64,000 bases of DNA, taken from the NCBI RefSeq assembly GCF_012102745.1, contig NZ_JAAVSY010000001.1, positions 62,001-126,000 of the forward strand, read 5' to 3'. Positions 26,545 through 37,918 of the stretch are shown here, in pieces (position 1 is the first letter of the stretch; the number at the start of each line of letters is the position of its first letter). The notes beneath the pieces were generated by a model. It was not told where the DNA came from and searched no databases. It saw only the letters and a list, made by a program, of their open reading frames with translations. Both the position numbers and the translations under genes were made by a program. The stretch is from Haematospirillum sp. H4485 (lineage in GTDB: Bacteria; Pseudomonadota; Alphaproteobacteria; Rhodospirillales; Rhodospirillaceae).

Positions 26545-26612
26545 GCCGTATGTGGACCACGGCACGGGCATTCGATCATTCTACGTCCGCCCGTTCCGCG
26601 TGTACATACGGC
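26545..26612. repeat. Long imperfect inverted repeat between divergent genes
   Basis: Arms at 26545-26569 and 26589-26612 pair through 9 perfect outer bases (GCCGTATGT/ACATACGGC) and 6 inner bases (ACGGGC/GCCCGT), with an imperfect middle and a 19-base loop. It lies 34 bases upstream of the coiled-coil gene's start and 86 bases before the glutamine synthetase-like start. On the plus strand it is followed by a short T-run (TGTTTTCG). It could be an operator, an RNA hairpin in the 5' leader, or a weak terminator. Confidence 0.5.
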
Positions 26613-26633
26613 TGTTTTCGTCTGTTGTCATGG

Positions 26634-26663
26634 TTGTCTCTGCGGGGGATGTCGGGCTATCAT
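26634..26663 (+). promoter_or_regulatory. Candidate sigma-70 promoter of the glutamine synthetase-like gene
   Basis: TTGTCT, an 18-base spacer, then TATCAT, ending 34 bases before the ATG at 26698. The match to -35 and -10 consensus is moderate; no transcription data support it. Confidence 0.4.
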
Positions 26664-26697
26664 CTGCGAGTGTATGACTTTACAGACGAGGCGTTGC

Positions 26698-28116
26698 ATG
26701 TCTGAGACCGAAGCCGCGCCGAGCGGCGCCCCGGCCTCTTCTCCTTCCTCTACCGATAGTGGAGGGCCCCTGACAACAGAAGATCTGGTCCAGTGGATCA
26801 CAGAGCGAGGCATGACCGAAGTGGAATGCCTTGTTCCCGATCTTGCGGGTGTACCAAGGGGTAAAATATTACCTGCCCACAAATTTATTGCTGGCCTGAA
26901 AGACCGTGGGCTGCGTTTGCCTGAAAGTTTGTTTATTCAGACAATCACGGGGGATTACCCCGAAGAGGATGTGATGGAGGATGTGGATCAGGACATGTAT
27001 TTGCGTCCTGATCCATCCACGGTCCGAGTCGTTCCATGGTACGACGAGCCAACCTGCCAGGTTATCAACGATTGCTATTACAGGGATGGCAGTTCGGTTG
27101 ATATTGCGCCCCGCCACGTTCTTCGCCGGGTGTTGTGCCTGTATGAGGAAAAGGGGTGGGCCCCCGTTATTGCCCCTGAGCTTGAGTTTTATCTGGTCAA
27201 GGTCAACACGGACCCTGACTATCCTCTGGAGCCTCCCATCGGACGTTCAGGTCGGGCTGAAATCGGGCGTCAGGCTTTTGGGATCGATGCGGTCAACGAA
27301 TTCGATCCTTTGTTCGAGGACGTGTATGACTATGCCGAGGCTCAGGGGCTTGATGTTGATACGCTCCATCACGAGTCCGGGCCTGCGCAGATGGAGATCA
27401 ATTTCGAGCACGGAGACCCCTTGGATCTGGCGGACCAGGTTTTCCTGTTCAAGCGTACGGTGCATCAGACAGCGCTGCGTCACAATGTGTACGCGACCTT
27501 TATGGCCAAACCCCTTGAGGGACAGCCGGGCAGCGCCATGCATCTGCATCAGTCTGTGGTTGAACGTGACAGCAGGCTCAGCCTGTTTGTTGATCGGGAC
27601 GGCAAGGAAAGTGATCTCTTCCGTTGGCACATTGGCGGCTTGCAAACCTACTTGCCCCAAGCCATGTTGCTGCTGGCACCGCACGTCAACAGTTACAGGC
27701 GGCTGGTGAAGAATTTCTCGGCCCCGATCAACATGCACTGGGGGCGTGACAACCGGACGGTTGGTTTGCGTGTCCCCAACTCGGAAGCCGGCGATACCCG
27801 CATCGAGAACCGTTTGTCCGGAGCGGATGCCAATCCCTATCTTGCCATTGCGGCATCGCTGTTGTGCGGCTATCTGGGCATGGTGGAGCGTCTGGAGCCA
27901 TCAAACCCGATAACGGGATCGGGCTACACCAAGGCCCATGATCTGCCAAAACATTTGCCCGATGCCATTGAGAAGTTCCAGAAAGCACAGCGCCTGCACG
28001 AGCATCTGGGGGATTTGTTCGGGGCTGCCTTCACGGCGGTGAAGTGGGCGGAGTGGGATGCCTATCAGGATGTCATCAGCTCTTGGGAGCGTGAGTTCCT
28101 GTTGCTGAACGTTTAA
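26698..28116 (+). CDS. Glutamine synthetase-family protein, PuuA-like (gamma-glutamylamine synthetase)
   Basis: A 472-residue member of the glutamine synthetase superfamily, closer in layout to PuuA (gamma-glutamylputrescine synthetase, about 472 residues) than to GlnA. Visible: the N-terminal beta-grasp VECLVPDLAGVPRGKILPA, ELEFYLV with metal-binding glutamate, ESGPAQMEINFEH, the ATP-site FMAKPLEGQPGSAMHLHQS and NRTVGLRVP, and ENRLSGADANPYLAIAASL. These enzymes ligate glutamate to an amine with ATP. The polyamine genes elsewhere in the window make a polyamine substrate plausible, but no puuBCD genes are adjacent, so the substrate is inference. The ATG at 26698 is preferred to an upstream start in a leader at 26515. 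Confidence 0.88.
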   Translation: MSETEAAPSGAPASSPSSTDSGGPLTTEDLVQWITERGMTEVECLVPDLAGVPRGKILPAHKFIAGLKDRGLRLPESLFIQTITGDYPEEDVMEDVDQDMYLRPDPSTVRVVPWYDEPTCQVINDCYYRDGSSVDIAPRHVLRRVLCLYEEKGWAPVIAPELEFYLVKVNTDPDYPLEPPIGRSGRAEIGRQAFGIDAVNEFDPLFEDVYDYAEAQGLDVDTLHHESGPAQMEINFEHGDPLDLADQVFLFKRTVHQTALRHNVYATFMAKPLEGQPGSAMHLHQSVVERDSRLSLFVDRDGKESDLFRWHIGGLQTYLPQAMLLLAPHVNSYRRLVKNFSAPINMHWGRDNRTVGLRVPNSEAGDTRIENRLSGADANPYLAIAASLLCGYLGMVERLEPSNPITGSGYTKAHDLPKHLPDAIEKFQKAQRLHEHLGDLFGAAFTAVKWAEWDAYQDVISSWEREFLLLNV

Positions 28117-28152
28117 TGATGGCGTGAATGGATGTCTGGTCCCCGCGTCTGA

Positions 28153-28647
28153 TCAGGGTGACATGACGCGGGGATATTCCTGTTTCGGGCAGCGGTTCAT
28201 GATGACAGACAGGCCCGCGGCTTCGGCCGTGGACGCAGCGTGGTCGTTCCTTACGCCGATCTGCATCCATATGATCTTTATATGGCGCTGTTGTGCCAGG
28301 CGAATGGCCTCGTCCACAATGTTGGGTACGGCATCACTTTTCCGGAAAATATCTACCATGTCAAAATCATGGGGGATATCGCCCAAGGATGCAAAGACCT
28401 GCTCCCCCAACAGGGTTTGACCGGCCAGTGACGGATTGACCGGGATGACCCGGTACCCTTTCTTTTGCAGAAAGGCCATCACGCCGTAGCTTGGGCGTTC
28501 CGGCCTGTCAGAAGCCCCCACCATAGCAATAACACGCACAGTTTCAAGAATGCTGCGCAGGACGGAATCCGGATAGGCAATCAGGGCATGGGGATCTTGT
28601 GGAAGCTGGTCTGGTGTGTGACGGAAGTGCATGGGGTTTTTGTCCAT
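28153..28647 (-). CDS. CoA-binding domain protein (YccU family)
   Basis: A 164-residue protein with a Rossmann-type CoA-binding domain like E. coli YccU. The nucleotide-binding region VIAMVGASDRPERPSYGVM is followed by YRVIPVNPSLAGQTLLGE, MVDIFRKSDAVPNIVDEAI, IIWMQIGV and the C-terminal VIMNRCPKQEYPR, with the cysteine conserved in the family. The biochemical role is unknown. The ATG at 28647 is chosen because GGAG sits nine bases before it. It converges on the glutamine synthetase-like gene and lies just downstream of the antiporter gene on the same strand. Confidence 0.88.
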   Translation of the reverse strand: MDKNPMHFRHTPDQLPQDPHALIAYPDSVLRSILETVRVIAMVGASDRPERPSYGVMAFLQKKGYRVIPVNPSLAGQTLLGEQVFASLGDIPHDFDMVDIFRKSDAVPNIVDEAIRLAQQRHIKIIWMQIGVRNDHAASTAEAAGLSVIMNRCPKQEYPRVMSP

Positions 28648-28681
28648 CGTCATGATCTCCATTACCGGCTGCTGTGCTTAA

Positions 28682-30472
28682 TTACTCGTGCGTATGTATA
28701 TGCACCCGCAGCCATCGGGGCAGGTATCGCAGAATTTTGTCCCACAGGTCCGAGCGTGTCGGGTCAAGGCGAATGCCGACAGAGATGATCTCGTCACCTT
28801 CCGTTTGCACGACAACAAGCTCGACCGGGCCGGCTGATACCGCATCTCCGATTGATGGAGTGTCAGCCAAGTGCTCCCTCAGCCATTCTGCAATGGTGAC
28901 GCCTTCGACAGGCCCATCAACGGGTATTTCGTATGCCAAAGAGACGGGCCCCAGTGCCGTCGCTCCGGGGATAACAAAATCCCCTAGGGCTGTATTGCTT
29001 TTCTTCCGGCTATTGGACAGGAATTGTCGATCAAGGGTCAGGCTGTGTTCCGGTGGCGCCAGGAACAGCACAAAGTCACCGGTTTTCAGGGTATGCAGCA
29101 TGCGTTCGGGCACAACAAGGCCAGATCGCAGGACAGCCAGAATACGCGTTCGCTGGGGGAGGCTGAGTTCTGAGACAGGCCGACCGGCCATGGGGCAGCT
29201 TTCCCCGACGGTGTAACCAACAATATCACGGTCCAGGTTTGACGGGATATCGACCTCGAGGCGTCCCTCCTGTGCCGGGGCCGGGGGGATCTCAATTTTC
29301 AACAGCCTCGCTGCCAGGCCAATGGTCCACCCCTGCAGGGTCAGGGAGACAAGGACGACCGTGAAGGTAATATTGAAAATGCGCTGGGCTTCCGGAATCC
29401 CGGCCAGAACCGGGATGATGGCGAGATAAATCGGAACCCCGCCCCGCAGGCCAACCCAGGCAATAAAGGCTCTCTCCCGCGGGGCAAAGCGGCTGCCAGC
29501 CAGGCAAAGGGCCACCGCCACCGGTCGGGCAATGAAAACCATAGTCAGTGCGATAGCCAAGGCCGGTCCTAGATCGGGCAGGAGCTGGTGCGGAGTGACC
29601 AGAAGCCCCAGTCCAACCAGAAGGACAAGCTGGCTGACCCAGGCAATGCCATCGTGGAAACGGAGAATGACGCTTTGTGCCCGTAGCCGCTGGTTGCCCG
29701 CAACGATGCCGGCCAGATAGACGGTCAGGAAACCAGAGCCACCCATAACGTGGCTGATTCCATAAAGTGACAGGGCGCCCGCAATCAGCATGACAGGGTA
29801 TAGACCCGGGGCCAGCAAGGTGCGATTGACCAGAAAGGCCAGGGCGGCCCCCCCGCCAATGCCGATTGCCGTGCCCACGCTGAAGGCCTGAAGGAGTGAC
29901 AGACCTGAGGTGACAAGGGAGTCAGTTGTTGACCCATTGGTCTGGATCATGCCTACCAGCGTAACGGTCAGGAGAACGGCCATGGGATCGTTGGCCCCTG
30001 ATTCCAGTTCAAGAGTCGAGGACACTCGCTCCCGGACGGCCGATCCTTGTTGGTGCAGCAGCAAAAAGACTGCAGCCGCGTCTGTTGAGGCGACGACTGT
30101 GCCGGTCAGAAGGGCCACAAGAACGCCGCTGTCAAAGGCAATCCAGGCAGTTATGCCGGTTATGACGGCCGTAATCACAACGCCCACCGTCGCCAGTGCG
30201 GCGGCCCGCCCCCACGATCGTCGTACAGACCGGAATGATGTCCGTAGTCCACCATCGAACAGGATAATCGCAACAGCAACCGAGGCTGCGGTGTAAATGG
30301 CCTCGAAGTTGGAAAAACGGATGCCCCCGGGGCCATCTTCGCCCGCCAGCATGCCAAACCCCAGGAAAACCAGAAGCAAAGGGGCACCAATGCGCGTTGA
30401 CAAGGCGCCAGTAAGAATTGCAACCAGCAACAGGCTGCCACCAATCAGGATAAGGTGGTTTGCCGTTTCCAC
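28682..30472 (-). CDS. nhaP2: Potassium/proton antiporter, CPA1 family (NhaP2/CvrA type)
   Basis: A 596-residue inner-membrane antiporter. About 13 hydrophobic segments occupy residues 5-400 with the CPA1 core motif GANDPMAV and the preceding TVVASTDAAAVF, plus FIAWVGLRGGVPI. The cytoplasmic tail contains a TrkA-C/RCK-C regulatory domain (about 415-480, GYTVGESCPMAGRPVSELSL) and a CorC/HlyC-like segment (about 510-590). This layout is that of the E. coli potassium/proton antiporter CvrA, which adjusts cell potassium and volume. It may be co-transcribed with the CoA-binding gene 35 bases downstream. Confidence 0.93.
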   Translation of the reverse strand: METANHLILIGGSLLLVAILTGALSTRIGAPLLLVFLGFGMLAGEDGPGGIRFSNFEAIYTAASVAVAIILFDGGLRTSFRSVRRSWGRAAALATVGVVITAVITGITAWIAFDSGVLVALLTGTVVASTDAAAVFLLLHQQGSAVRERVSSTLELESGANDPMAVLLTVTLVGMIQTNGSTTDSLVTSGLSLLQAFSVGTAIGIGGGAALAFLVNRTLLAPGLYPVMLIAGALSLYGISHVMGGSGFLTVYLAGIVAGNQRLRAQSVILRFHDGIAWVSQLVLLVGLGLLVTPHQLLPDLGPALAIALTMVFIARPVAVALCLAGSRFAPRERAFIAWVGLRGGVPIYLAIIPVLAGIPEAQRIFNITFTVVLVSLTLQGWTIGLAARLLKIEIPPAPAQEGRLEVDIPSNLDRDIVGYTVGESCPMAGRPVSELSLPQRTRILAVLRSGLVVPERMLHTLKTGDFVLFLAPPEHSLTLDRQFLSNSRKKSNTALGDFVIPGATALGPVSLAYEIPVDGPVEGVTIAEWLREHLADTPSIGDAVSAGPVELVVVQTEGDEIISVGIRLDPTRSDLWDKILRYLPRWLRVHIHTHE

Positions 30473-30781
30473 GGGCGGAATTCCCTTTTCTTTCAGGACG
30501 GCAGGCTTTTTCCAGTATAGGGCGCGTACCCCGTTACAGATACTGCTTTCGGGGCGTTGTCATGTTTGGGTGATTGCAATGTGTTGTGCACATAATCCCT
30601 GTAATGCCTTGCTTTATGCGGCACTCAGTAAAGGTACTATAAAACCGCACTATTAGCGCATTGATATAAAAGAATTAATTTTGGTTGACGTCTTCTCTCT
30701 TCGTGGCATACTCCGCGCTCCTGGTTTCACCGGGGTGCTGGCTTATGGTGCCTGCGCCCGGCGATAAATAAAGTGAGAGCC
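30473..30781. other. Intergenic region upstream of rplM
   Basis: A 309-base AT-rich region between the divergent antiporter and rplM starts. It contains the strong rplM promoter described separately and a GC-rich transcribed leader (about 30715-30775) whose CCGGGG and CGCCCGG segments can pair, possibly an autoregulatory structure. No ORF is supported. Confidence 0.5.
30685..30712 (+). promoter_or_regulatory. Sigma-70 promoter of rplM-rpsI
   Basis: TTGACG, a 16-base spacer and CATACT, lying in an AT-rich context about 70 bases before the rplM start. It is among the best sigma-70 matches in the window and suits a ribosomal protein operon. Confidence 0.65.
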
Positions 30782-31246
30782 ATGAAAACCTATTCCGCCA
30801 AGCCGACGGATGTGTCTCGCAAGTGGTATGTGATTGATGCCGAAGGCGTCGTTCTGGGCCGCCTTGCCGCCACCGTCGCCAATATACTGCGGGGCAAGCA
30901 CAAGCCAATCTATACCCCGCATATCGACACCGGTGACCATGTGGTCATCATCAATGCCGAGAAGGTCGCCCTGACCGGTCGCAAGCTGTCCCAGAAGCGT
31001 TTCTATTGGCACACCGGGTATCCGGGTGGCATCAAGGACCGTACCATGGAGCAGATTCTGACAGGTCCTTTCCCGGCCCGTGTTATTGAAAAAGCCGTGG
31101 AGCGTATGGTGCCCCGTGGTCCGCTTGGTCGTGCCCAGCTGAAGAAGCTTCGGGTTTATGCCGGCGCCGAGCATCCGCACGAGAGCCAGCAGCCTGAAGT
31201 GCTGGACTTGGCTGCCCGTAATCCAAAGAACAAGAGGAGCGCGTAA
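30782..31246 (+). CDS. rplM: 50S ribosomal protein L13
   Basis: A 154-residue L13 protein of the large ribosomal subunit. It begins [20 protein letters not shown] and contains [46 protein letters not shown] and [20 protein letters not shown], all characteristic. Length is usual for alphaproteobacteria. The ATG at 30782 has a GAGAG ribosome binding site; a GTG nine bases upstream is not needed. It is followed 3 bases later by rpsI, the nearly universal rplM-rpsI operon. Confidence 0.98.
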   Translation: MKTYSAKPTDVSRKWYVIDAEGVVLGRLAATVANILRGKHKPIYTPHIDTGDHVVIINAEKVALTGRKLSQKRFYWHTGYPGGIKDRTMEQILTGPFPARVIEKAVERMVPRGPLGRAQLKKLRVYAGAEHPHESQQPEVLDLAARNPKNKRSA

Positions 31247-31249
31247 TCC

Positions 31250-31702
31250 ATGTCCCTCGCGGATTTGAAGGGCTCCGTCATGGAGATGCCAAAAGTCGAG
31301 CCGAAGCGTGATGCACAGGGTCGTTCCTATGCAACCGGTCGACGCAAGGATGCTGTCGCCCGTGTTTGGGTAAAGCCAGGTTCCGGCAAGATTATTGTGA
31401 ATGGCCGCTCCCTGGAGCAGTACCTCGTGCGTCCTGTTCTGAGAATGCTTGTCAATCGTCCGTTTTCGGTTGCCAACGTGTCCGACCAGTTTGATGTGAC
31501 ATGCACCGTCAACGGTGGTGGTTTGTCCGGTCAGGCCGGGGCGATTCGTCATGGTATCAGCCGTGCCCTATCCCTGTTTGATCCGGCGCTGCGTCCTTCC
31601 CTGAAGGCTGCCGGGTTCCTGACCCGTGACCCCCGCGTGGTTGAACGCAAGAAGTACGGTAAGCCCAAGGCTCGCCGTTCCTTCCAGTTCTCGAAGCGCT
31701 GA
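31250..31702 (+). CDS. rpsI: 30S ribosomal protein S9
   Basis: A 150-residue S9 protein of the small subunit. The conserved core starts at [19 protein letters not shown] and ends with the invariant RRSFQFSKR tail that reaches the decoding centre. A 22-residue N-terminal extension is usual in alphaproteobacteria. It follows rplM by 3 bases and is terminated by a clear hairpin with T-run 28 bases after the stop. Confidence 0.98.
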   Translation: MSLADLKGSVMEMPKVEPKRDAQGRSYATGRRKDAVARVWVKPGSGKIIVNGRSLEQYLVRPVLRMLVNRPFSVANVSDQFDVTCTVNGGGLSGQAGAIRHGISRALSLFDPALRPSLKAAGFLTRDPRVVERKKYGKPKARRSFQFSKR

Positions 31703-31729
31703 TCCCAGCGTTCTTTGTTGCTGTTCACT

Positions 31730-31756
31730 GGGGGCTGGCATGTGTCAGCCCCTTTT
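31730..31756 (+). terminator. Rho-independent terminator after rpsI
   Basis: Perfect 7-bp stem GGGGCTG/CAGCCCC with a 9-base loop, followed by TTTT. It closes the rplM-rpsI operon. Confidence 0.8.
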
Positions 31757-32332
31757 GTGCATCAGGAGGGGGCTTTTTGCCCTGTTTCGGGCTGATATGT
31801 CTGGAATATGTCTTTGGGTCTTTCCCCTTTATCTTGTTTTGCTGACCTGTTTTCCCCTATCGCTTTATAAAGTTTATTCCTGCACTTTTATGAGTGCATA
31901 AGTATGGCATTGCGGACCGCAAAAACCGTTTGCATTGTCTGTCGTCCGGAGCTACAGAAACATTGTCCGTATTCGCACGTGCCCGTCGTCGCCGGACAGC
32001 CATAGTTCCTGATTTTCCGGGGCTTTGGAGGCGACCTAAAGCAACGACGTAACGCGGCTTTTTTGGTCTCCGCCAGCCTTCCACCGTTGGCGTTACTGAA
32101 GAGGCACTTTACATCATTGCCAAGCGTGCGGGTTGGTTCTCCCCAATCCGAAAACTGGCCCCATGACCCAACAGTCGGCAACCCCCGGCTGCCTGGTGTG
32201 CCAGCCACGAACAGCAAGCACTGCCATTCGCCTGCAGGTGCCGGAAGCCTGCGGGATATCCGGAAAAGCATGGGGGTGCTGTCCGGGTGGTTTTCCGGTT
32301 TCGTGAAACCTGACAGCCGAAAGCTCGCTGCC
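31757..32332 (+). promoter_or_regulatory. Long structured leader region of the first ornithine decarboxylase gene
   Basis: A 576-base region without a supported full-length gene ahead of the decarboxylase start. The part from about 31900 on is GC-rich and rich in potential stems, e.g. GGTTTC-GT-GAAACC at 32297-32310, 23 bases before the start codon, and GGCTG/CAGCC near 32190. A 33-codon ORF (31904-32005) lies at its head, and the decarboxylase frame stays open back to 32063. Decarboxylase genes of alphaproteobacteria are known to carry the speF leader motif (Rfam RF00518); this is a candidate for it, but I could not verify the consensus by eye. Confidence 0.4.
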
Positions 32333-33466
32333 ATGACTGAAAGAATTCATCATTTCCTTGAAACCCGCCGTCCCGAAGGCCCTTGCCTGGTTGTGGACCT
32401 TGATGTGGTCCGTGCCAATTACCAGGCATTTGCCACGTGTTTGCCTGATACGCGTGTTTTCTATGCCATAAAAGCCAATCCGGCCCCGGAGATTCTGTCG
32501 CTTCTGGCAGGTCTTGGGTCGTGTTTCGATGCAGCTTCGGTCCCCGAGATCGAAATGGCACTGGCGGCAGGGGCAACACCGGATCGTATTTCCTATGGAA
32601 ACACGATCAAGAAAGAGACTGATATTGCCCGGGCCTATCAGATGGGCATAACGCTTTTTGCATTTGATGCCCGTGAGGAGCTGGAGAAAATTGCCCGGGT
32701 TGCCCCGGGAGCGCGGGTGTTCTGCCGTATCCTGTTCGACTGTGAAGGGGCAGAGTGGCCCCTGTCCCGTAAATTCGGCTGCGAGCCCGAGATGGCTGTT
32801 GAGCTTATGGTCTATGCTCATGCGCTTGGCTTGCGTGCCTACGGTGTTTCCTTTCATGTTGGATCGCAGCAGAGTGATGTTGGATCTTATGATCGCGCCT
32901 TGGAGCGTGTTGCGGAAATTTTCCAGTCTTTGTCGGAAAAAGGCATCGACCTCTCCATGGTCAATATGGGAGGGGGGTTCCCGGTTCGTTACCTGCGCGA
33001 TATCCCTGATGTTGACAGTTACGCCCGTGCGATCAGCGATGCCTTGCACCGGTATTTCCGGAATCGTATGCCGGAAACAATTATTGAGCCTGGCCGTGGC
33101 ATGGTCGGCAACGCAGGTATATTACAGGCTGAAGTCGTTCTGATTTCAAGAAAGTCATCCCGTCCGGATGAATTGCGCTGGGTGTATCTGGATATCGGAA
33201 AATTTGGCGGGCTTGCGGAAACAATGGGGGAAGCCATTCGCTATCCCATTCACACGCCGCGTGATGGTGCAGAGATGGCACCATGTGTTCTGGCGGGGCC
33301 TACTTGCGATTCCGCCGATGTGCTCTATGAACATACGCCCTATCCCTTGCCTGTTTCCCTGGAAATTGGAGACAAGGTGCTGATCGGCTCGGCCGGTGCT
33401 TATACCACGACGTATTCGGCCGTTGCTTTTAACGGCTTTCCCCCTCTACAAGCATTTTATATCTGA
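32333..33466 (+). CDS. Ornithine decarboxylase, alanine-racemase-fold (type III PLP)
   Basis: A 377-residue fold-type III PLP enzyme converting ornithine to putrescine (some relatives also use lysine). The PLP lysine is in FYAIKANPAPEIL; further marks are SFHVGSQQ, MVNMGGGFPVRY, the phosphate-binding EPGRGMVGNAG, and the substrate loop AGPTCDSADVLY, whose Cys-Asp pair from the partner subunit completes the active site. Length is normal. It is followed by a terminator and then, 196 bases on, by homospermidine synthase, which consumes putrescine. A long leader precedes it. The ATG at 32333 has no strong ribosome binding site, so leader structure may control initiation. Confidence 0.93.
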   Translation: MTERIHHFLETRRPEGPCLVVDLDVVRANYQAFATCLPDTRVFYAIKANPAPEILSLLAGLGSCFDAASVPEIEMALAAGATPDRISYGNTIKKETDIARAYQMGITLFAFDAREELEKIARVAPGARVFCRILFDCEGAEWPLSRKFGCEPEMAVELMVYAHALGLRAYGVSFHVGSQQSDVGSYDRALERVAEIFQSLSEKGIDLSMVNMGGGFPVRYLRDIPDVDSYARAISDALHRYFRNRMPETIIEPGRGMVGNAGILQAEVVLISRKSSRPDELRWVYLDIGKFGGLAETMGEAIRYPIHTPRDGAEMAPCVLAGPTCDSADVLYEHTPYPLPVSLEIGDKVLIGSAGAYTTTYSAVAFNGFPPLQAFYI

Positions 33467-33492
33467 ACACGTTGTCATACTGTGACTCGACT

Positions 33493-33522
33493 GCCCCGGA
33501 CCATGGTTCGGGGCGGTTTTTT
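33493..33522 (+). terminator. Rho-independent terminator after ornithine decarboxylase
   Basis: GCCCCGGACC pairs with GGTTCGGGGC (one G-T wobble) around a 2-3-base loop, followed shortly by TTTTTT. It lies 27 bases after the stop codon. Confidence 0.8.
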
Positions 33523-33662
33523 ACGTCACTTTTGCACTTTCTGCAGTCGTGGATATCCATGTATAGATGATACGATATACCTATGGTAGTTGCATGGTGT
33601 GTTGTATTCCAGTATGGGGTTGTCCTTGGGTTGCTTCAGTTTTTTCAGGGGTTGGGCATTCT

Positions 33663-35084
33663 ATGGGGCATGTGCCTGGACGGACGGTTTTTAACGGTCC
33701 TATTGTCATTATTGGCTTTGGTGGTATCGGTCAGGGTTTCTTGCCGCTTTTGTTCAGGCACATCGATCTACCGGGCAGGGACGTTACTGTTGTCAGTGCA
33801 GATGACAGGGGGCGGGGTATTGCCGAAGAAATGGGCGTACGCTTTATCCAGCAGGCACTGGATGCCGACAACTTGCGGCAGACCTTGGCGCATCTGTTGC
33901 AGGGGCGGAGTGGTTTTATCGTGAACCTGTCGGTGAATGTCAGTTCGGCCGCCCTGGTTTCCCTGGCCCGGGAGTGGGGTGCCCTTTATATTGATACCTG
34001 TATAGAGCCTTGGGCCGGCGGATATACGGACCCTGCGGCTTCTCCGGCTCAGAGGAGTAACTATGCCCTCCGGGAAGAGGCCATTATGCTGGCAGGCCAG
34101 TATGGGAAAGGGCCGACGGCCTTGCTGGCCCATGGTGCTAATCCCGGATTGGTCAGTCATTTTGTCAAGCGCGCCTTGTTGCACATTGCGCGTGATACCG
34201 GTGTTGCCGCTACGGCCTCGGAAGAGCAAACGGATTGGGCCTTGCTGGCGCAAAAGCTGGGTATAAAAGGCATTCATATTGCAGAGCGGGATACCCAGCG
34301 ATCGGCGTGTCCGAAAGAGCAGATGACGTTTGTGAATACCTGGTCTGTTGACGGCTTTATTTCGGAAGGCCTTCAACCTGCAGAGCTGGGATGGGGAACG
34401 CACGAGAAATTTTTGCCACAGGGTGGGCATCATCATGACTTTGGCTGCAAGGCTGCCATCTGGCTGGATCGCCCCGGAGCCGTTGTTCGGGTGCGCACGT
34501 GGACGCCGTGCGAGGGACCGTTTTTTGGGTTCTTGATTACCCATAATGAATCTATTTCATTGGCGGATTATCTGACGGTCCATGATGGAGACCGTGTTGT
34601 GTATCGTCCTACATGTCACTATGCCTATCATCCTTGTGATGCCGCTGTTCTCAGCCTGCATGAGCTTGCAGGAAAAGGGTGGGATGCCCCGCAAGTACCG
34701 GTACAGATTGTTGATGACATTCAGGATGGGCATGATGAGTTGGGTGTCTTGTTATTCGGACATCAGAAGAATGCCTACTGGTATGGATCACGGCTTGATA
34801 TTGCAACAGCACGTGGTTTGGCCCCTTTCCAGAATGCAACGGGGCTACAGGTTACGGCAGCTGTACTGGCGGGCGTTGTCTGGGCTATCGAGAATCCGGA
34901 TGCCGGTATCCTTGAAGCCGAAGCCTTGCCGCATGAAGATATACTGTCTCTTGCACAGCCCTATCTTGGTGTTGTGGAGGGTGTATATACGTCATGGACG
35001 CCTTTGAACGGACGTAGTCGTTTCTTCGATGAATGCTTGGACCGTGATGACCCGTGGCAATTCCGGAATGTTATTGTGTCCTGA
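33663..35084 (+). CDS. hss: Homospermidine synthase
   Basis: A 473-residue bacterial homospermidine synthase, an NAD-dependent enzyme making sym-homospermidine from two putrescines (or putrescine plus spermidine). The Rossmann motif is VIIGFGGIGQGFLPLL; other family blocks are IVNLSVNVSSAALV, YIDTCIEPWAGGY, LAHGANPGLVSHFVKRAL, WGTHEKFLPQ, TWTPCEGPFFGFLITHNE and DDIQDGHDELGVLLFG. The ATG at 33663, after GGGGTTGGGC, is chosen; the open frame extends upstream without support. It lies behind an ornithine decarboxylase gene that supplies its substrate, though a terminator separates the two. Confidence 0.96.
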   Translation: MGHVPGRTVFNGPIVIIGFGGIGQGFLPLLFRHIDLPGRDVTVVSADDRGRGIAEEMGVRFIQQALDADNLRQTLAHLLQGRSGFIVNLSVNVSSAALVSLAREWGALYIDTCIEPWAGGYTDPAASPAQRSNYALREEAIMLAGQYGKGPTALLAHGANPGLVSHFVKRALLHIARDTGVAATASEEQTDWALLAQKLGIKGIHIAERDTQRSACPKEQMTFVNTWSVDGFISEGLQPAELGWGTHEKFLPQGGHHHDFGCKAAIWLDRPGAVVRVRTWTPCEGPFFGFLITHNESISLADYLTVHDGDRVVYRPTCHYAYHPCDAAVLSLHELAGKGWDAPQVPVQIVDDIQDGHDELGVLLFGHQKNAYWYGSRLDIATARGLAPFQNATGLQVTAAVLAGVVWAIENPDAGILEAEALPHEDILSLAQPYLGVVEGVYTSWTPLNGRSRFFDECLDRDDPWQFRNVIVS

Positions 35085-35401
35085 TCGGGGCGCACAGCGG
35101 TGGTGTTGTGGAAGCTTCTGCGTGAGCGGGTTTTCATTCTTGTTTGCATCTGCTGGTTCTCATGATTGGGTGCTATTCAGAACACCTTTATATGGCAGAT
35201 ATTTTTTATGGAATTTATGGACATAGCCTCTTGAAAAGAGAAGGGGTGACAATGATACTGCATTATCGTTGATCGTGATGGGCGGCCAGTATTCGTGTTG
35301 CGGTTCTGGTGCCGCTGGTTATGAAACGATGGGGAGAGAGCATCTGCCGGTGGGGAAAGCAGGCAGGTGTTTGGCAAGAAAAGTGGGGCCGGGGGGCTTC
35401 T
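35085..35401. other. Leader and promoter region of the cytochrome oxidase operon
   Basis: A 317-base region before coxB with no supported gene. It holds a candidate promoter (35166-35194) and a roughly 200-base untranslated leader. The coxB frame is open back to 35309 but without a good start. Confidence 0.5.
35166..35194 (+). promoter_or_regulatory. Candidate sigma-70 promoter of the cox operon
   Basis: TTGGGT, a 17-base spacer and TATATG. The -10 element is good and the -35 moderate. It lies about 210 bases before the coxB start. Confidence 0.4.
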
Positions 35402-37916
<2,515 letters not shown>

Positions 37917-37918
37917 CC

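Noticed and set aside
32114-33049. Long minus-strand ORF across the decarboxylase leader
   Set aside because: Opposite a firm decarboxylase gene; its protein has no family features.
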